A stretch of DNA of 64,000 bases from Betaproteobacteria bacterium. Its GTDB lineage: Bacteria > Pseudomonadota > Gammaproteobacteria > Burkholderiales > Casimicrobiaceae. Shown piece by piece: positions 8,207-16,735 of the stretch. Every line of letters begins with the position of its first letter. The first letter of the stretch is position 1. The stretch is from positions 1 through 64,000 of the forward strand of contig READ01000019.1 of assembly GCA_004293675.1 (NCBI GenBank), in the 5' to 3' direction. The translations under genes and the position numbers were made by a program. Below the pieces are notes generated by a model. It was not told the DNA's origin, made no database searches, and saw nothing but the letters and a program-made list of their open reading frames with translations.

Positions 8207-9093
8207 TGCGCGCGTCATTCGATCCGCGAGCGCTACTTTGGTTGCTGGGTGCAATCAGCACTTTCGCCACGATGGACGCTGCGGCAAAGTGGCTCGGGCA
8301 AACCTATCCGCTCTTGGCAGGGGTGTGGATTCGCTACTTGATTCCAACAGTACTCTTGGGCGGGTATTTGATCGCAAAGAAAGGCCGGCACTTCGCCCAC
8401 GCGGCACGACCCAAAATTCAAATCGCACGCGGCATCACGCTCGTGACAAGCACCGCATTTTTCTGGCTAGCGCTCGCCAATTTGCCACTGGTCGAGGCGG
8501 CGGTCGTTTCGTTCGTCTGCCCAACGATTGTCGTGCTGCTTTCTTCGTTCGTACTCAACGAACGACCCGCACGAGCGCACTGGATCGCCTTGGTGCTCGG
8601 GTTCGTGGGCGTATTAATCGCACTTCGCCCTGGGCTCACACACACGGGCATCGGCGCATTCGCCGCGCTCGCCTCGGCGACGTTTTATGCCACCTACATC
8701 GTGCTCACGCGAAAGGTGGCTGGCGAAGTTGACGCGCTGCCACTGCTGTTTCATTCCAACGCCGTGGGTGCGCTGTTGCTCACTGTCGCCTCGCCCGCAT
8801 TTTTTCAACTGCCGCAGGGGTTGGAGTGGCCGTTGCTCATAGGCATCGGCACCTTCGGCTTGTTTGGCCACTGGTGCATGATTCGCGCTTACGCTCTGGC
8901 CACGGCAACGGCGCTGGCACCGTTTATGTACGTGCAGCTGGCGTTCTCAACGTTTTGGGGGTGGCTGGTTTTTAACCGACTGCCAGACAGCTTCACCCTC
9001 GTGGGAGTCGCGTTTATTCTGGCAGGCGGTTTTGTGGCGCTTCGCTACGAAAGAGGACGCGCTGCCTCTGTGGCATCAGCCACGCCCGAGTGA
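8206..9093 (+). CDS. EamA/DMT-family permease
   Basis: A 295-residue protein of the drug/metabolite transporter superfamily with about ten predicted membrane helices arranged as two EamA repeats (roughly residues 8-135 and 145-285). Typical blocks are TMDAAAKWLGQTYPLLAGVWIRY at the start and ALASATFYATYIVLTRK opening the second repeat. It starts with GTG sharing one base with the lolD stop, so it is likely the third gene of the lol operon, though no functional link is known. The substrate cannot be told from sequence. Its 3' end overlaps the convergent GGDEF-EAL gene by 18 bases. Confidence 0.88.
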   Translation: MRASFDPRALLWLLGAISTFATMDAAAKWLGQTYPLLAGVWIRYLIPTVLLGGYLIAKKGRHFAHAARPKIQIARGITLVTSTAFFWLALANLPLVEAAVVSFVCPTIVVLLSSFVLNERPARAHWIALVLGFVGVLIALRPGLTHTGIGAFAALASATFYATYIVLTRKVAGEVDALPLLFHSNAVGALLLTVASPAFFQLPQGLEWPLLIGIGTFGLFGHWCMIRAYALATATALAPFMYVQLAFSTFWGWLVFNRLPDSFTLVGVAFILAGGFVALRYERGRAASVASATPE

Positions 9094-11154
9094 GCGGTTC
9101 AGAAACGCCGAAAGCCACTGCAAAAATTCGTCGGCTGGCATGGGGCGCGCCGACAGGTAGCCTTGCGCGATGGAGCAGCCCAACAAATCTAAGCACTCGC
9201 GCTGGGCTTCGGTTTCAACTCCCTCAGCAACGACCTGTATCGACAGGCCTTTGGCGAGCTGAATGAGCGAAGTCACCACCGCTAATGCGCTATGTGATTC
9301 CGGAATGTCTTCGATAAAGCTTTGATCTATTTTTAGTAAATCGATGGGCAGCGATCGTAGGCGCGACAGCGATGAAAATCCCGTACCAAAATCGTCAATT
9401 GAGAGCGTGATCCCAAGCGCTTTGAGCTGGCGCAACACGGCGAGAACCTGCGACTGCTCGCCCATCACCATACGCTCGGTCAGCTCAAGCTCCAAGCAGT
9501 GGCCCGAGACGTTGGCGCGCTCGAGTGCGCTCACCACGTTTTGCACAAAGTCGCCATCGCGAAACTGATTGCTCGATAAATTAACCGCAACTCGGGCTTC
9601 ACGCCACCCGGCGGCCTGCCAAAGCTTCACCTGCAACAACGCTTGATCCATCACCCATTGCCCGATCGGCAAAATTAAGTGCACATCCTCGGCAACACGA
9701 ATGAAGTATTCCGGTGACACCAAACCCCGCGTTGGATGATTCCAGCGGATGAGTGCTTCGACGCCAAACAAGCGTGTTCCGTCGAGCGAGAGTTGGGGTT
9801 GAAAGTGCAATTCAAATTGCTGCTGCGTCATCGCGGCGCTGAGTTCTTGTTCTGTCTCTAGCGCGAAATCAGCCGCAAGCGCCAAACTCGCATCAAAGTA
9901 GCGCACCGTCGCTCGACCTTGGTTTTTCGCAAAGTACATCGCCGCGTCTGCATTCTTGAGTAGCTGGGTGGCGGTCTGTCCGTCTTGTGGGTAAATGGCT
10001 ACGCCCACCGATGCGCTGACGCGAAGCTCTCGCGCTTCGATCCGGACCGGTTCGTTAAACAACGCCATTAATACGGAAACAAACGCGTCTAGTTCGCTGC
10101 GCTCGACGTAGTGCAAAGCGATCACAAATTCGTCGCCCCCGAGTCGCGCAAGCCACGCCTCGCCGTAGCGATGAGTAATTTGATCCCCCTTACAAACCCC
10201 CGCCAAGCGCGCTGCCACTTCGCACAAAAGCGCATCGCCCGCGTGATGCCCAAGCGAATCGTTGACGCGCTTGACTTGATCCAAATCCAGAAACAGCGTG
10301 GCGAAACTCCATTGATGCGCGGCCGATTGCTCGATAAACACAGCAAAGCGTTCATCAACTTGGCCGCGGTTTGGAAGGCCCGTCAGCGAATCGTTGAATG
10401 CCAAGAAGCGAATGCGCGCTTCGGCGTCCTTACGGGCCGTTAGGTCACGCACAATCACCATGCGTTGCGAATTTTTCTTTAGTGCAAGGTTTCGAATGAT
10501 GTATTCGACGTTGAGCTCACTGCCATCTTTGCGTGTGATGACACTCTCGTAGCTAGTTTCAACTCCACTGGCGATCACTCGAAGCACTTCAGGACGAAGC
10601 GCCGACGGAACGAATTCAATCGTTTGACGTCCGATTACTTCCGACTCGCTACAGCCAGTCATCCGAAGTAGCGAGGGATTGACGTCTGTAATCAATCCGT
10701 TGGTGTGAAACAAGATGCCTTCTTCGGAGGCCTCGAAAAACTTACGCGTGCGATCAGCGCTGTCCTGTGCAGCTATCTCGGCGCTTCGGTGCTGCGTAAT
10801 GTCCGAAATGAGCACGAACAGTCGATCCGGGTCCGCGTCGCGATTGGGCAACAGACTGACTTCGAGGAAGCGCAACAGCTGGTTGGCATCGACGTAGGTG
10901 CGCTCGTAGTGCGCCGGTTTTCCGGTCGCTAAAACCTCATCAATGTAGCCACGTATTGCTGAGGCTTCCCTTTGGCCGACATGTAGTGCGTAGTTTTTGC
11001 CGATGAGCTCATCGGTTCGCCGGCTCGAAAGCTGGGCGTAGGCATCGTTAGCGTAGAGGCAGGTCAGGGTGGACGACTCGTAGCACGCTAGCATCGCGGG
11101 TACAGAGTTTGCGAGCTGTTTTAGCTCTTCAAAGCTGATCGAATGGGAGGGCAT
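9076..11154 (-). CDS. PAS-PAS-GGDEF-EAL cyclic-di-GMP signalling protein
   Basis: A 692-residue cytoplasmic protein without membrane helices. Two PAS domains cover about 8-125 and 135-240, so a small-molecule or redox signal is likely sensed inside the cell. The diguanylate cyclase domain (about 248-415) keeps an intact GGDEF at 339-343 after SLTGLPNRG. The phosphodiesterase domain (about 430-690) has EAL at 466-468, VNLSSNQFR, LELELTER, IDDFGTGFSSL, LLKIDQSFI, VVAEGVET and QGYLSARPM, so all the usual metal and catalytic positions are present. Both activities are therefore possible, and the net direction cannot be predicted. It is transcribed alone, overlapping the EamA gene tail to tail. Confidence 0.95.
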   Translation of the reverse strand: MPSHSISFEELKQLANSVPAMLACYESSTLTCLYANDAYAQLSSRRTDELIGKNYALHVGQREASAIRGYIDEVLATGKPAHYERTYVDANQLLRFLEVSLLPNRDADPDRLFVLISDITQHRSAEIAAQDSADRTRKFFEASEEGILFHTNGLITDVNPSLLRMTGCSESEVIGRQTIEFVPSALRPEVLRVIASGVETSYESVITRKDGSELNVEYIIRNLALKKNSQRMVIVRDLTARKDAEARIRFLAFNDSLTGLPNRGQVDERFAVFIEQSAAHQWSFATLFLDLDQVKRVNDSLGHHAGDALLCEVAARLAGVCKGDQITHRYGEAWLARLGGDEFVIALHYVERSELDAFVSVLMALFNEPVRIEARELRVSASVGVAIYPQDGQTATQLLKNADAAMYFAKNQGRATVRYFDASLALAADFALETEQELSAAMTQQQFELHFQPQLSLDGTRLFGVEALIRWNHPTRGLVSPEYFIRVAEDVHLILPIGQWVMDQALLQVKLWQAAGWREARVAVNLSSNQFRDGDFVQNVVSALERANVSGHCLELELTERMVMGEQSQVLAVLRQLKALGITLSIDDFGTGFSSLSRLRSLPIDLLKIDQSFIEDIPESHSALAVVTSLIQLAKGLSIQVVAEGVETEAQRECLDLLGCSIAQGYLSARPMPADEFLQWLSAFLNRSLGRG

Positions 11155-11245
11155 GGACGCGTCGCAGGGCCTGTTGGCTATGACCGCTCAGTGTAACCGC
11201 GCCAAAGTGGTGCGCGCAGGCTGCGCGCACAGTTCAGATGAATCC

Positions 11246-11878
11246 TTAACATTGGGTGGGAAGCGTCACGCCAAAATCTGCAACGGCGGCCAATACGTCC
11301 GCTGGCGAGGTAATTTGTGCGGCGTGCCAGCCACACTGTTTTGCGCTCTCGACGATTGCCGCCACGTCATCGAGAAAAAGCGTCTCGCGAGGCTCCATCT
11401 GCAACATCGATTCGGCCGCACGAAAAATCGCAGGGTCTGGCTTAATGAGCCCGACCCGCCCCGAAAAAATTCCGCCGTCAAAGCCCGCAATCCAAGGGTA
11501 TATCTGCTCGAGCACGTCGGCAAACTCAGTGGGCATGTTTGATAGGTAGAACACTCGGTAGCGCCGATCGGTCGCGCCGCACAGCCGTTTTACCAACTCA
11601 ACGGTTTCGTGGATTGGGGGAAGGCAACGTGGCAACTCGGTCAAAAAATGGGTGAGCTCTGCCGCATCCAAGTTCATCCGCGATGCAATTCGTGGCGCGA
11701 GTGTTTTGATGTCTACCAAGCCTGCATCAAAGGCCCGCCAATCGTCATGGTCGGCCATTTCGCGGGCGAATTTGTCGAAATCGATCTGCCAATGCCGCGC
11801 CCCAGGATAGTTCGCGCGGATGAGTTCGCTGGGTTTCCAATCAAACAAAACGTTTCCAAAATCAAATACGATATTCAT
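11246..11878 (-). CDS. HAD-superfamily phosphatase, YihX-like
   Basis: A 210-residue HAD hydrolase. Motif I is FDFGNVLFDW with the nucleophile Asp at residue 6 and the acid-base position altered to Gly, the pattern of the YihX/epoxide-hydrolase-N-like branch. Motif II is FYLSNMP, motif III the Lys in LIKPDPAIF, and motif IV LFLDD. YihX of E. coli is an alpha-glucose-1-phosphatase, but substrate assignment in this branch is unreliable. The ATG at 11878 lies 11 bases downstream of the permease stop on the same strand, so the two may be co-transcribed. Confidence 0.88.
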   Translation of the reverse strand: MNIVFDFGNVLFDWKPSELIRANYPGARHWQIDFDKFAREMADHDDWRAFDAGLVDIKTLAPRIASRMNLDAAELTHFLTELPRCLPPIHETVELVKRLCGATDRRYRVFYLSNMPTEFADVLEQIYPWIAGFDGGIFSGRVGLIKPDPAIFRAAESMLQMEPRETLFLDDVAAIVESAKQCGWHAAQITSPADVLAAVADFGVTLPTQC

Positions 11879-11889
11879 CCCGCTGCGTC

Positions 11890-12627
11890 CTATCTAATCA
11901 ACACACTGACGATGCCGGCCACCGAAAGCAAGGCCAAAATCGCCAGCACCATCTTGCGAAACTGCGCCTCGTTGACTCGATGAAAGCCACGCGTACCGAG
12001 CGCGATGCCAGCGGCCATTGGGACGGCGAGCCACGCTGTACGGGTCCAAGTCTCCGTGGTCACAATCCCATGCCAACTGCCCCACGCCACTGAATACAAC
12101 GCACTGCCAAAAAACAAAACCACCAAGGTGGCCCGTAGGTTTTTGGCTGGAATCGAAGCAGCAAACAACATGACAGAGCCCACCATGCCACCAATAGAGG
12201 CAGCACCGGCCAGATAGCCAGCCAATAGCCCTGTGCCGAAGCGAAGCGGCAGGCCGTCGGGCAACTTGGGGCGGGCATTGAGCAGCAAGCACATCGATGC
12301 GATTAGAAGCACTACACAAGCGGCCACACGGAGCACATCGACAGGCAGGTAGGCCAACGAGGCGACGCCCAACGGAATCGAAAAGCCGTAGGCAATGGCC
12401 ATCGGCGTGAGCCATTTCCAATTGATATCCCGCCACACCGACGAGATCATGAAAATGCTGGCGACGGCTTCGAGCATTTGCGCCGACGGAATGAGGAGCT
12501 TCGGCGAAATAAAAAACGAGCCGCTGGCAACCAGTACCGCGGACAGACCGAAGCCTGAGAATCCGCGAACGACGCCAGCAAGAAAAACACAGGCGGCGAG
12601 CCACCAAAACTGATCGGGTAAGTGCAT
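11890..12627 (-). CDS. TauE/SafE (TSUP) family membrane permease
   Basis: A 245-residue membrane protein with about seven to eight helices. The opening LAGVVRGFSGFGLSAVLV and the mid-protein LLAGYLAGAASIGGMVG are the repeated signatures of the TauE/SafE family, exporters or importers of sulfur-containing or other organic anions. I use the ATG at 12627 rather than a TTG two codons upstream. The gene is divergent from the DsrE-like gene at 12744, with about 115 bases between them that must hold both promoters. The DsrE family is also associated with sulfur chemistry; the pairing is suggestive only. Confidence 0.88.
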   Translation of the reverse strand: MHLPDQFWWLAACVFLAGVVRGFSGFGLSAVLVASGSFFISPKLLIPSAQMLEAVASIFMISSVWRDINWKWLTPMAIAYGFSIPLGVASLAYLPVDVLRVAACVVLLIASMCLLLNARPKLPDGLPLRFGTGLLAGYLAGAASIGGMVGSVMLFAASIPAKNLRATLVVLFFGSALYSVAWGSWHGIVTTETWTRTAWLAVPMAAGIALGTRGFHRVNEAQFRKMVLAILALLSVAGIVSVLIR

Positions 12628-12743
12628 GACCAAACGTTAGCGTATTTACCGTCGAGCACGATGCCCGCAGCTCGAACAAGATGAATACAGAAAGCAAGAA
12701 GCGCAGTCCTACAATGCACCGAACCCATTTAAGGAGCTATGAA

Positions 12744-13178
12744 ATGCATCGTTTTTTAACGCTTGTGACGACTGTGGCGATAGCCGCTCTCGCTCTCATT
12801 GCGCCCAGCGCAGCCCACGCGCAGGACAAAGTGGTCTATCACATCGACGCGGCCACAACCCAGGGTATCAAAGGCCTGCGAAATATTCGCAACCACCTAG
12901 ACACCGCGCCCGAGACAAAAATCGTGGTTGTTGCTCACGCCGAGGGCGTTGAATTGTTGATGGAAGGCAGGAAGGATGAGAAATCAGGCACCGAGTATGC
13001 GCCACTAGTCTCGGCGCTTAAGGCTCGCGGTGTTCGATTTGAAATTTGCGAAATTACGCTCAAAAACCGTAGTCTCAAGAAAGAGCAGTTCATTCAAGAG
13101 GCTGATTACACGCCCTCGGGCGTCGTTCGAATCGCGCAACTTCAGTCGCGCGAAAACTACGCCTACATCAAGCCATAA
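12744..13178 (+). CDS. Exported DsrE/DsrF-like protein
   Basis: A 144-residue protein with a signal peptide: residues 1-26 are hydrophobic and end in SAAHAQ, a good signal-peptidase I site. The mature part resembles periplasmic DsrE-like proteins: KVVYHID near the start, KIVVVAHAEGVELLM in the centre, and a single Cys in RFEICEITL, the position used in sulfur-handling relatives. The start is the ATG at 12744, with AAGGAG at 12731-12736. A TACAAT at about 12711 could be a -10 box. Biochemical role unknown. It is divergent from a TauE/SafE permease. Confidence 0.82.
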   Translation: MHRFLTLVTTVAIAALALIAPSAAHAQDKVVYHIDAATTQGIKGLRNIRNHLDTAPETKIVVVAHAEGVELLMEGRKDEKSGTEYAPLVSALKARGVRFEICEITLKNRSLKKEQFIQEADYTPSGVVRIAQLQSRENYAYIKP

Positions 13179-13308
13179 CCGCCTGCGAAGCGCGGCGACT
13201 ATTGGCGAAGCGCCTCGGTCGGTTCGTCGGCTAGCACTGGATCGCTGCGGACCCGCGGCCTAAACTTTCTCCATCATGCTCACGACGAACGTTAACGAGG
13301 ATTAACTG

Positions 13309-13647
13309 ATGGACGAATACGACGATTTTGCGGCTGGTGCGACCGACCGGGAGCGTGCCATTCGCCGCCGAGTGCAGCGGCTGGGCGATTTTTACCGCCA
13401 CCTGTGTATTTACATTTTGATCGTCGGGCTGATGTGCGTGTTTGCTGCGTGGCCGCTTCTCAGTGGCGCTGGCTACAAACACAAATGGCAGTGGATGTGG
13501 GTGCTCTTTCCGGCGGGGGGCTGGGGCATCGGTTTATTTTTTCACGGGCTGTCCGTACTGCCGCGTGTGAGCTTTTTCTCAAACGACTGGGAAGATAGAA
13601 AAGTCAAAGAGATCTTGGCTCGTGACGCACAACGAGATCGATCATGA
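13309..13647 (+). CDS. 2TM-domain membrane protein
   Basis: A 112-residue protein matching the 2TM domain: a charged N-terminus with RRRVQRLGDFYRHL, two hydrophobic helices (about 34-50 and 66-82) and a C-terminal FFSNDWEDRKVKEIL. The following kinase gene repeats the same architecture at its own N-terminus, with helices followed by FGSEWEERKVEEL, so the two proteins are related and probably interact in the membrane. The stop overlaps the kinase ATG by four bases, indicating translational coupling. The upstream gap (13179-13308) shows nothing certain. Confidence 0.85.
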   Translation: MDEYDDFAAGATDRERAIRRRVQRLGDFYRHLCIYILIVGLMCVFAAWPLLSGAGYKHKWQWMWVLFPAGGWGIGLFFHGLSVLPRVSFFSNDWEDRKVKEILARDAQRDRS

Positions 13648-14567
13648 ACGACACCACCGACCCACGCACAGCACAGGCCATCGCCCGAGCCCGCAAGCGC
13701 GCGAAGGCGATGCGCGGCTTTTATCTCTCCGCTTCGTTTTACTGCGTCATCATCCCAGCGCTGTGGCTCATCAACTATCTGACCCTTGAGAGCAGCAAAA
13801 CGTGGTGGGCTCACTGGCCGACGCTGGGCTGGGGGCTCTCGTTGGTGCTCGTTGGGATGACGGTGTTTGGCAAGGGCTTTTTTGGGAGCGAATGGGAGGA
13901 GCGCAAAGTCGAAGAGCTGATGGCGCGCGAGAACCTAAAAATTGTTTCTAGCGAAAAGCAATTGGTGCAGGCACAAATGCGCATGTTGCAAGCGCAAATC
14001 GAACCGCACTTTTTGTTCAATACGCTTGCTAACGTGCAAAGCCTCATCAATCGCTCGCCCGAGCGTGCCAACGTCATGTTGGACAACTTCATTTCGTACT
14101 TGCGACAAACGCTGTCAGCCAGTCGCTCTTAGCAGGGCACCGTCAAGCAAGAACTCGATCTGTTGAAAAACTACCTTGAGCTCATCAAGATTCGTATGGG
14201 CGAGCGGCTGACTTTCTCAGTCGACGCAGACGACGGGGTGCTCAATCAACCACTGCCGCCGATGCTCTTGCAACCGATTGTCGAAAACGCGATTAAGCAC
14301 GGTTTGGAGCCCAAGGTCGAGGGCGGTCAGATCAGCATTCGTGCAAGCGCAGATTCGAGCACGATGCGCTTTGAAATCACCGACAACGGCCTGGGATTTC
14401 AGCTCGCTGCCAGCAACGACGCCGACGGCGTAGGACTTGCCAATTTACGCGAACGTTTGTCGGTGTTGTACGACGGACTAGCGACCCACAGCATCAGCGA
14501 TGCGCGACCCGGCACGCGTGTTGTGATCACCATTCCCAAATCGACACCAACGAGCCAAAACACATGA
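13644..14567 (+). pseudogene. LytS-type sensor histidine kinase interrupted by an in-frame TAG
   Basis: Read through, this is a 307-residue kinase: a 2TM-like N-terminal membrane part, the His_kinase region with QIEPHFLFNTLANV (phospho-accepting His), then an HATPase domain with PIVENAIKHGLEPKVEGG and ITDNGLGF. An amber codon at 14130-14132 follows SASRS and precedes QGTVKQELDLL in the same frame. The paralogue at 52710-53969 runs straight through this point, and the LytS family usually has a Glu here, so a GAG-to-TAG change is the simplest cause. The upstream part ends after 162 residues. A TTG at 14163 could in principle start the ATPase part. Both flanking genes overlap it by four bases, which argues for a recently intact operon. 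Confidence 0.85.
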
Positions 14568-15328
14568 TCACCGCGCTCATCGCCGACGACGAATCGCTAC
14601 TGCGCGAGGAACTTCAAGATCAGCTCGCGGCGGTGTGGCCGGAGCTCAAAATCGTTGCGATCGCGGCCAACGGACTCGAAGCCACTGCGATGATCGAGGC
14701 GCATCAACCCGATGTGGCCTTTCTTGACATCAAGATGCCCGGCCGAACCGGGATCGAGGTAGCGCAGGGCATTGACTGCAACACGCGTGTGGTGTTTGTG
14801 ACTGCGTACGATCAATATGCAGTGGATGCGTTCGAAAACGAGGCCATTGACTACTTGCTGAAACCCGTCAGCAAAGAACGTCTGGCGAAAACGGTGGCGC
14901 GCGTTAAATCTGCGCTGGCTCAACGCACTCCTGCGCCCGACATAGCAAGCGTACTCAACCTACTTTCGGCGGCTCTGAGGAAGCCCGCTACTAGTGCCTC
15001 GTCAAAGCTTCGTTGGATTCGAGCTAGCCGTGGCGAAACGACCTATCAAATCGCGGTCGATGAGGTGTTGTTGTTTGAGAGCGATGACAAGTACACGGTG
15101 GTCTACACGCCCAACGGCGAGCATCTCATTCGTATGCCGCTGATCGAACTGCTGCAATCCCTCGACCCAGAAAAGTTTTGGCAAGTACATCGTGGCACGG
15201 TGGTCAACGCGCAATTTGTCGCATCGAGCAAGCGCGATGACGCTGGACGAATGACGCTCAACATCAAAGGCTTTGCGAAACCAGTAAGCGTTTCGCGCGC
15301 CTATCAAGCGCTGTTTAAGCAAATGTAG
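14564..15328 (+). CDS. LytTR-family response regulator
   Basis: A 254-residue transcription regulator. The receiver domain (1-120) has Asp8/Asp9 and the phospho-acceptor Asp55 in FLDIKMPG, followed by the Thr of VVFVTAYD and the Lys of LLKPVS. The C-terminal LytTR DNA-binding domain (about 150-250) has VDEVLLFESDDKYTVVY and FWQVHRGTVVNA. It is the partner of the preceding LytS-type kinase, whose stop overlaps its ATG by four bases. With that kinase broken it may be unphosphorylated or take phosphate from the paralogous system at 51793-53969. Its stop directly abuts the stop of the convergent methyltransferase gene. Confidence 0.94.
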   Translation: MITALIADDESLLREELQDQLAAVWPELKIVAIAANGLEATAMIEAHQPDVAFLDIKMPGRTGIEVAQGIDCNTRVVFVTAYDQYAVDAFENEAIDYLLKPVSKERLAKTVARVKSALAQRTPAPDIASVLNLLSAALRKPATSASSKLRWIRASRGETTYQIAVDEVLLFESDDKYTVVYTPNGEHLIRMPLIELLQSLDPEKFWQVHRGTVVNAQFVASSKRDDAGRMTLNIKGFAKPVSVSRAYQALFKQM

Positions 15329-16561
15329 CTACGTGATTTCCCGCTCGAACACGGCTGCGAAAAACCCGTCGCAACCATCGCGATGCGGCAGCAACTGCGC
15401 ATACGGTTTGTCTGGATTGGCCTCGCCGTGCATCGCAGACGGAATGACGCGCCAGCCCGCATTGTTCGCCAAAAACTGATCGGCGACTTTTTCGTTCTCT
15501 TCAGCAAGCAGACTGCATGTGGCATAGATCACGCGGCCTCCCGGCTTCACAAGCCGTGATGCGGACGCGAGAATTTTTGTTTGGAGTGCGGTGAGCTCTT
15601 TGACGCTCGTTGGCGATTGCCGCCACTTCAAGTCGGGATTGCGTTTTAGAGTACCTAAGCCCGAGCAAGGCGCATCGACGAGCACTTTGTCGGCCTTGCC
15701 AATGAACTTATTGAGGCGGTTGTCGCTTTCGTCTTCGATGCGCATCGTTTGGATATTGCTCGCGCCGCTGCGCGCCAAACGTGGCCCGAGGTTATCGAGC
15801 CGACGCTCGTTGATATCGAGCGCGTAGATGCGACCCAGGCTTGCCATCATCGCCGCCATTGCGAGCGTTTTTCCACCGGCGCCCGCACAAAAATCGATGA
15901 CAAATTCACCGCGTTTTGCGCCGACCAATTGCGCGAGCAGCTGCGAGCCTTCGTCTTGCACTTCAACGCTGCCGTCTTCGAACAATTCATGTCGTGAAAT
16001 ATCCACGCGCTCCGGAAAGCGAATGCCGACATCAGACATCAACATCGGTTTGGCGTCGCTGAAACCTTCTTTCTTAAAACGCGCTAACACCACGTCCCGC
16101 TTGGCTTTGAGCGTGTTCACGCGCAGATCAAACGTGGCCGGAGTGAGTAGCGATTCGGCGAGCAGCGCACGCTCCTCCGCGCCGTATTGCAAGCCCAGAC
16201 GATCCCAGAGCCAGCTGGGCAGCTCGCGCTTTGGATGCGCACCGAGCGCCTCGTCGGTATTCAAAAACTTAAGGTAGCGCGCCTCTTCGCCCGGCGGCAC
16301 GGTCACGCGGCGACGGAATTGTCGAGCGAGCGCAGCAAGCGCCAAAGCGACCGGCTTAGCGTCATCGCCCGCAATCGCCTCAACGCTCAAGCGGTGCCGA
16401 AGCCAGGCGTAGAAACCTTCGGCGACGAGCTGGCGATCCAGTGAACCCACGCGATGTTCGCGCAGCACATAGGACAAAGTGCGATCAGCGGGGTATTCAA
16501 ACTTCCGAGCCGAATCGATGGCGAAGGTCAGCGCAGCAAGCGCAGTGGGGCGTAGGTACAT
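15329..16561 (-). CDS. RsmB/NOP-family RNA (cytosine-5) methyltransferase
   Basis: A 410-residue SAM-dependent methyltransferase of the RsmB/NOP group. The core carries VIDFCAGAGGKTLAMA (SAM loop), RIYALDINERRL, VDAPCSGLGTLKRNPDLKW (motif IV with its Cys) and IYATCSLLAEENE (motif VI with the catalytic Cys). The N-terminal 150 residues are helical but do not read as an obvious NusB domain, so I do not assign rsmB itself. It probably methylates a cytosine in rRNA or tRNA. It ends base-to-base against the LytTR gene. The gap behind it, toward the DUF3667 gene, contains repeat copy B, so it may have its own promoter. Confidence 0.9.
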   Translation of the reverse strand: MYLRPTALAALTFAIDSARKFEYPADRTLSYVLREHRVGSLDRQLVAEGFYAWLRHRLSVEAIAGDDAKPVALALAALARQFRRRVTVPPGEEARYLKFLNTDEALGAHPKRELPSWLWDRLGLQYGAEERALLAESLLTPATFDLRVNTLKAKRDVVLARFKKEGFSDAKPMLMSDVGIRFPERVDISRHELFEDGSVEVQDEGSQLLAQLVGAKRGEFVIDFCAGAGGKTLAMAAMMASLGRIYALDINERRLDNLGPRLARSGASNIQTMRIEDESDNRLNKFIGKADKVLVDAPCSGLGTLKRNPDLKWRQSPTSVKELTALQTKILASASRLVKPGGRVIYATCSLLAEENEKVADQFLANNAGWRVIPSAMHGEANPDKPYAQLLPHRDGCDGFFAAVFEREIT

Positions 16562-16600
16562 AGCCGCATTCTACGTTCGACTTTATCGGCTTTCTACGCT

Positions 16601-16690
16601 ACGCCCTATGAAATATGGGCTAAACGTAAAATACGCAAACTATCGAAAATCAATAAATATTGATTAAACGCCCTATTTCATAAGGCATTG
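16601..16690. repeat. AT-rich paired-palindrome repeat, copy B
   Basis: The clearest copy of the family. The left half at 16602-16620 reads GCCCTATGAAATATGGGC and the right half at 16669-16686 CGCCCTATTTCATAAGGC, each nearly palindromic and each the reverse complement of the other. About 48 bases of AT-rich DNA separate them. A further small hairpin GCCTATAGGGC follows at 16701-16711. It lies between the DUF3667 gene and the methyltransferase gene, both on the minus strand. Confidence 0.85.
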
Positions 16691-16735
16691 GAACAAAAAG
16701 CCTATAGGGCATTTTGCAATTCGGCGTTCACACGT

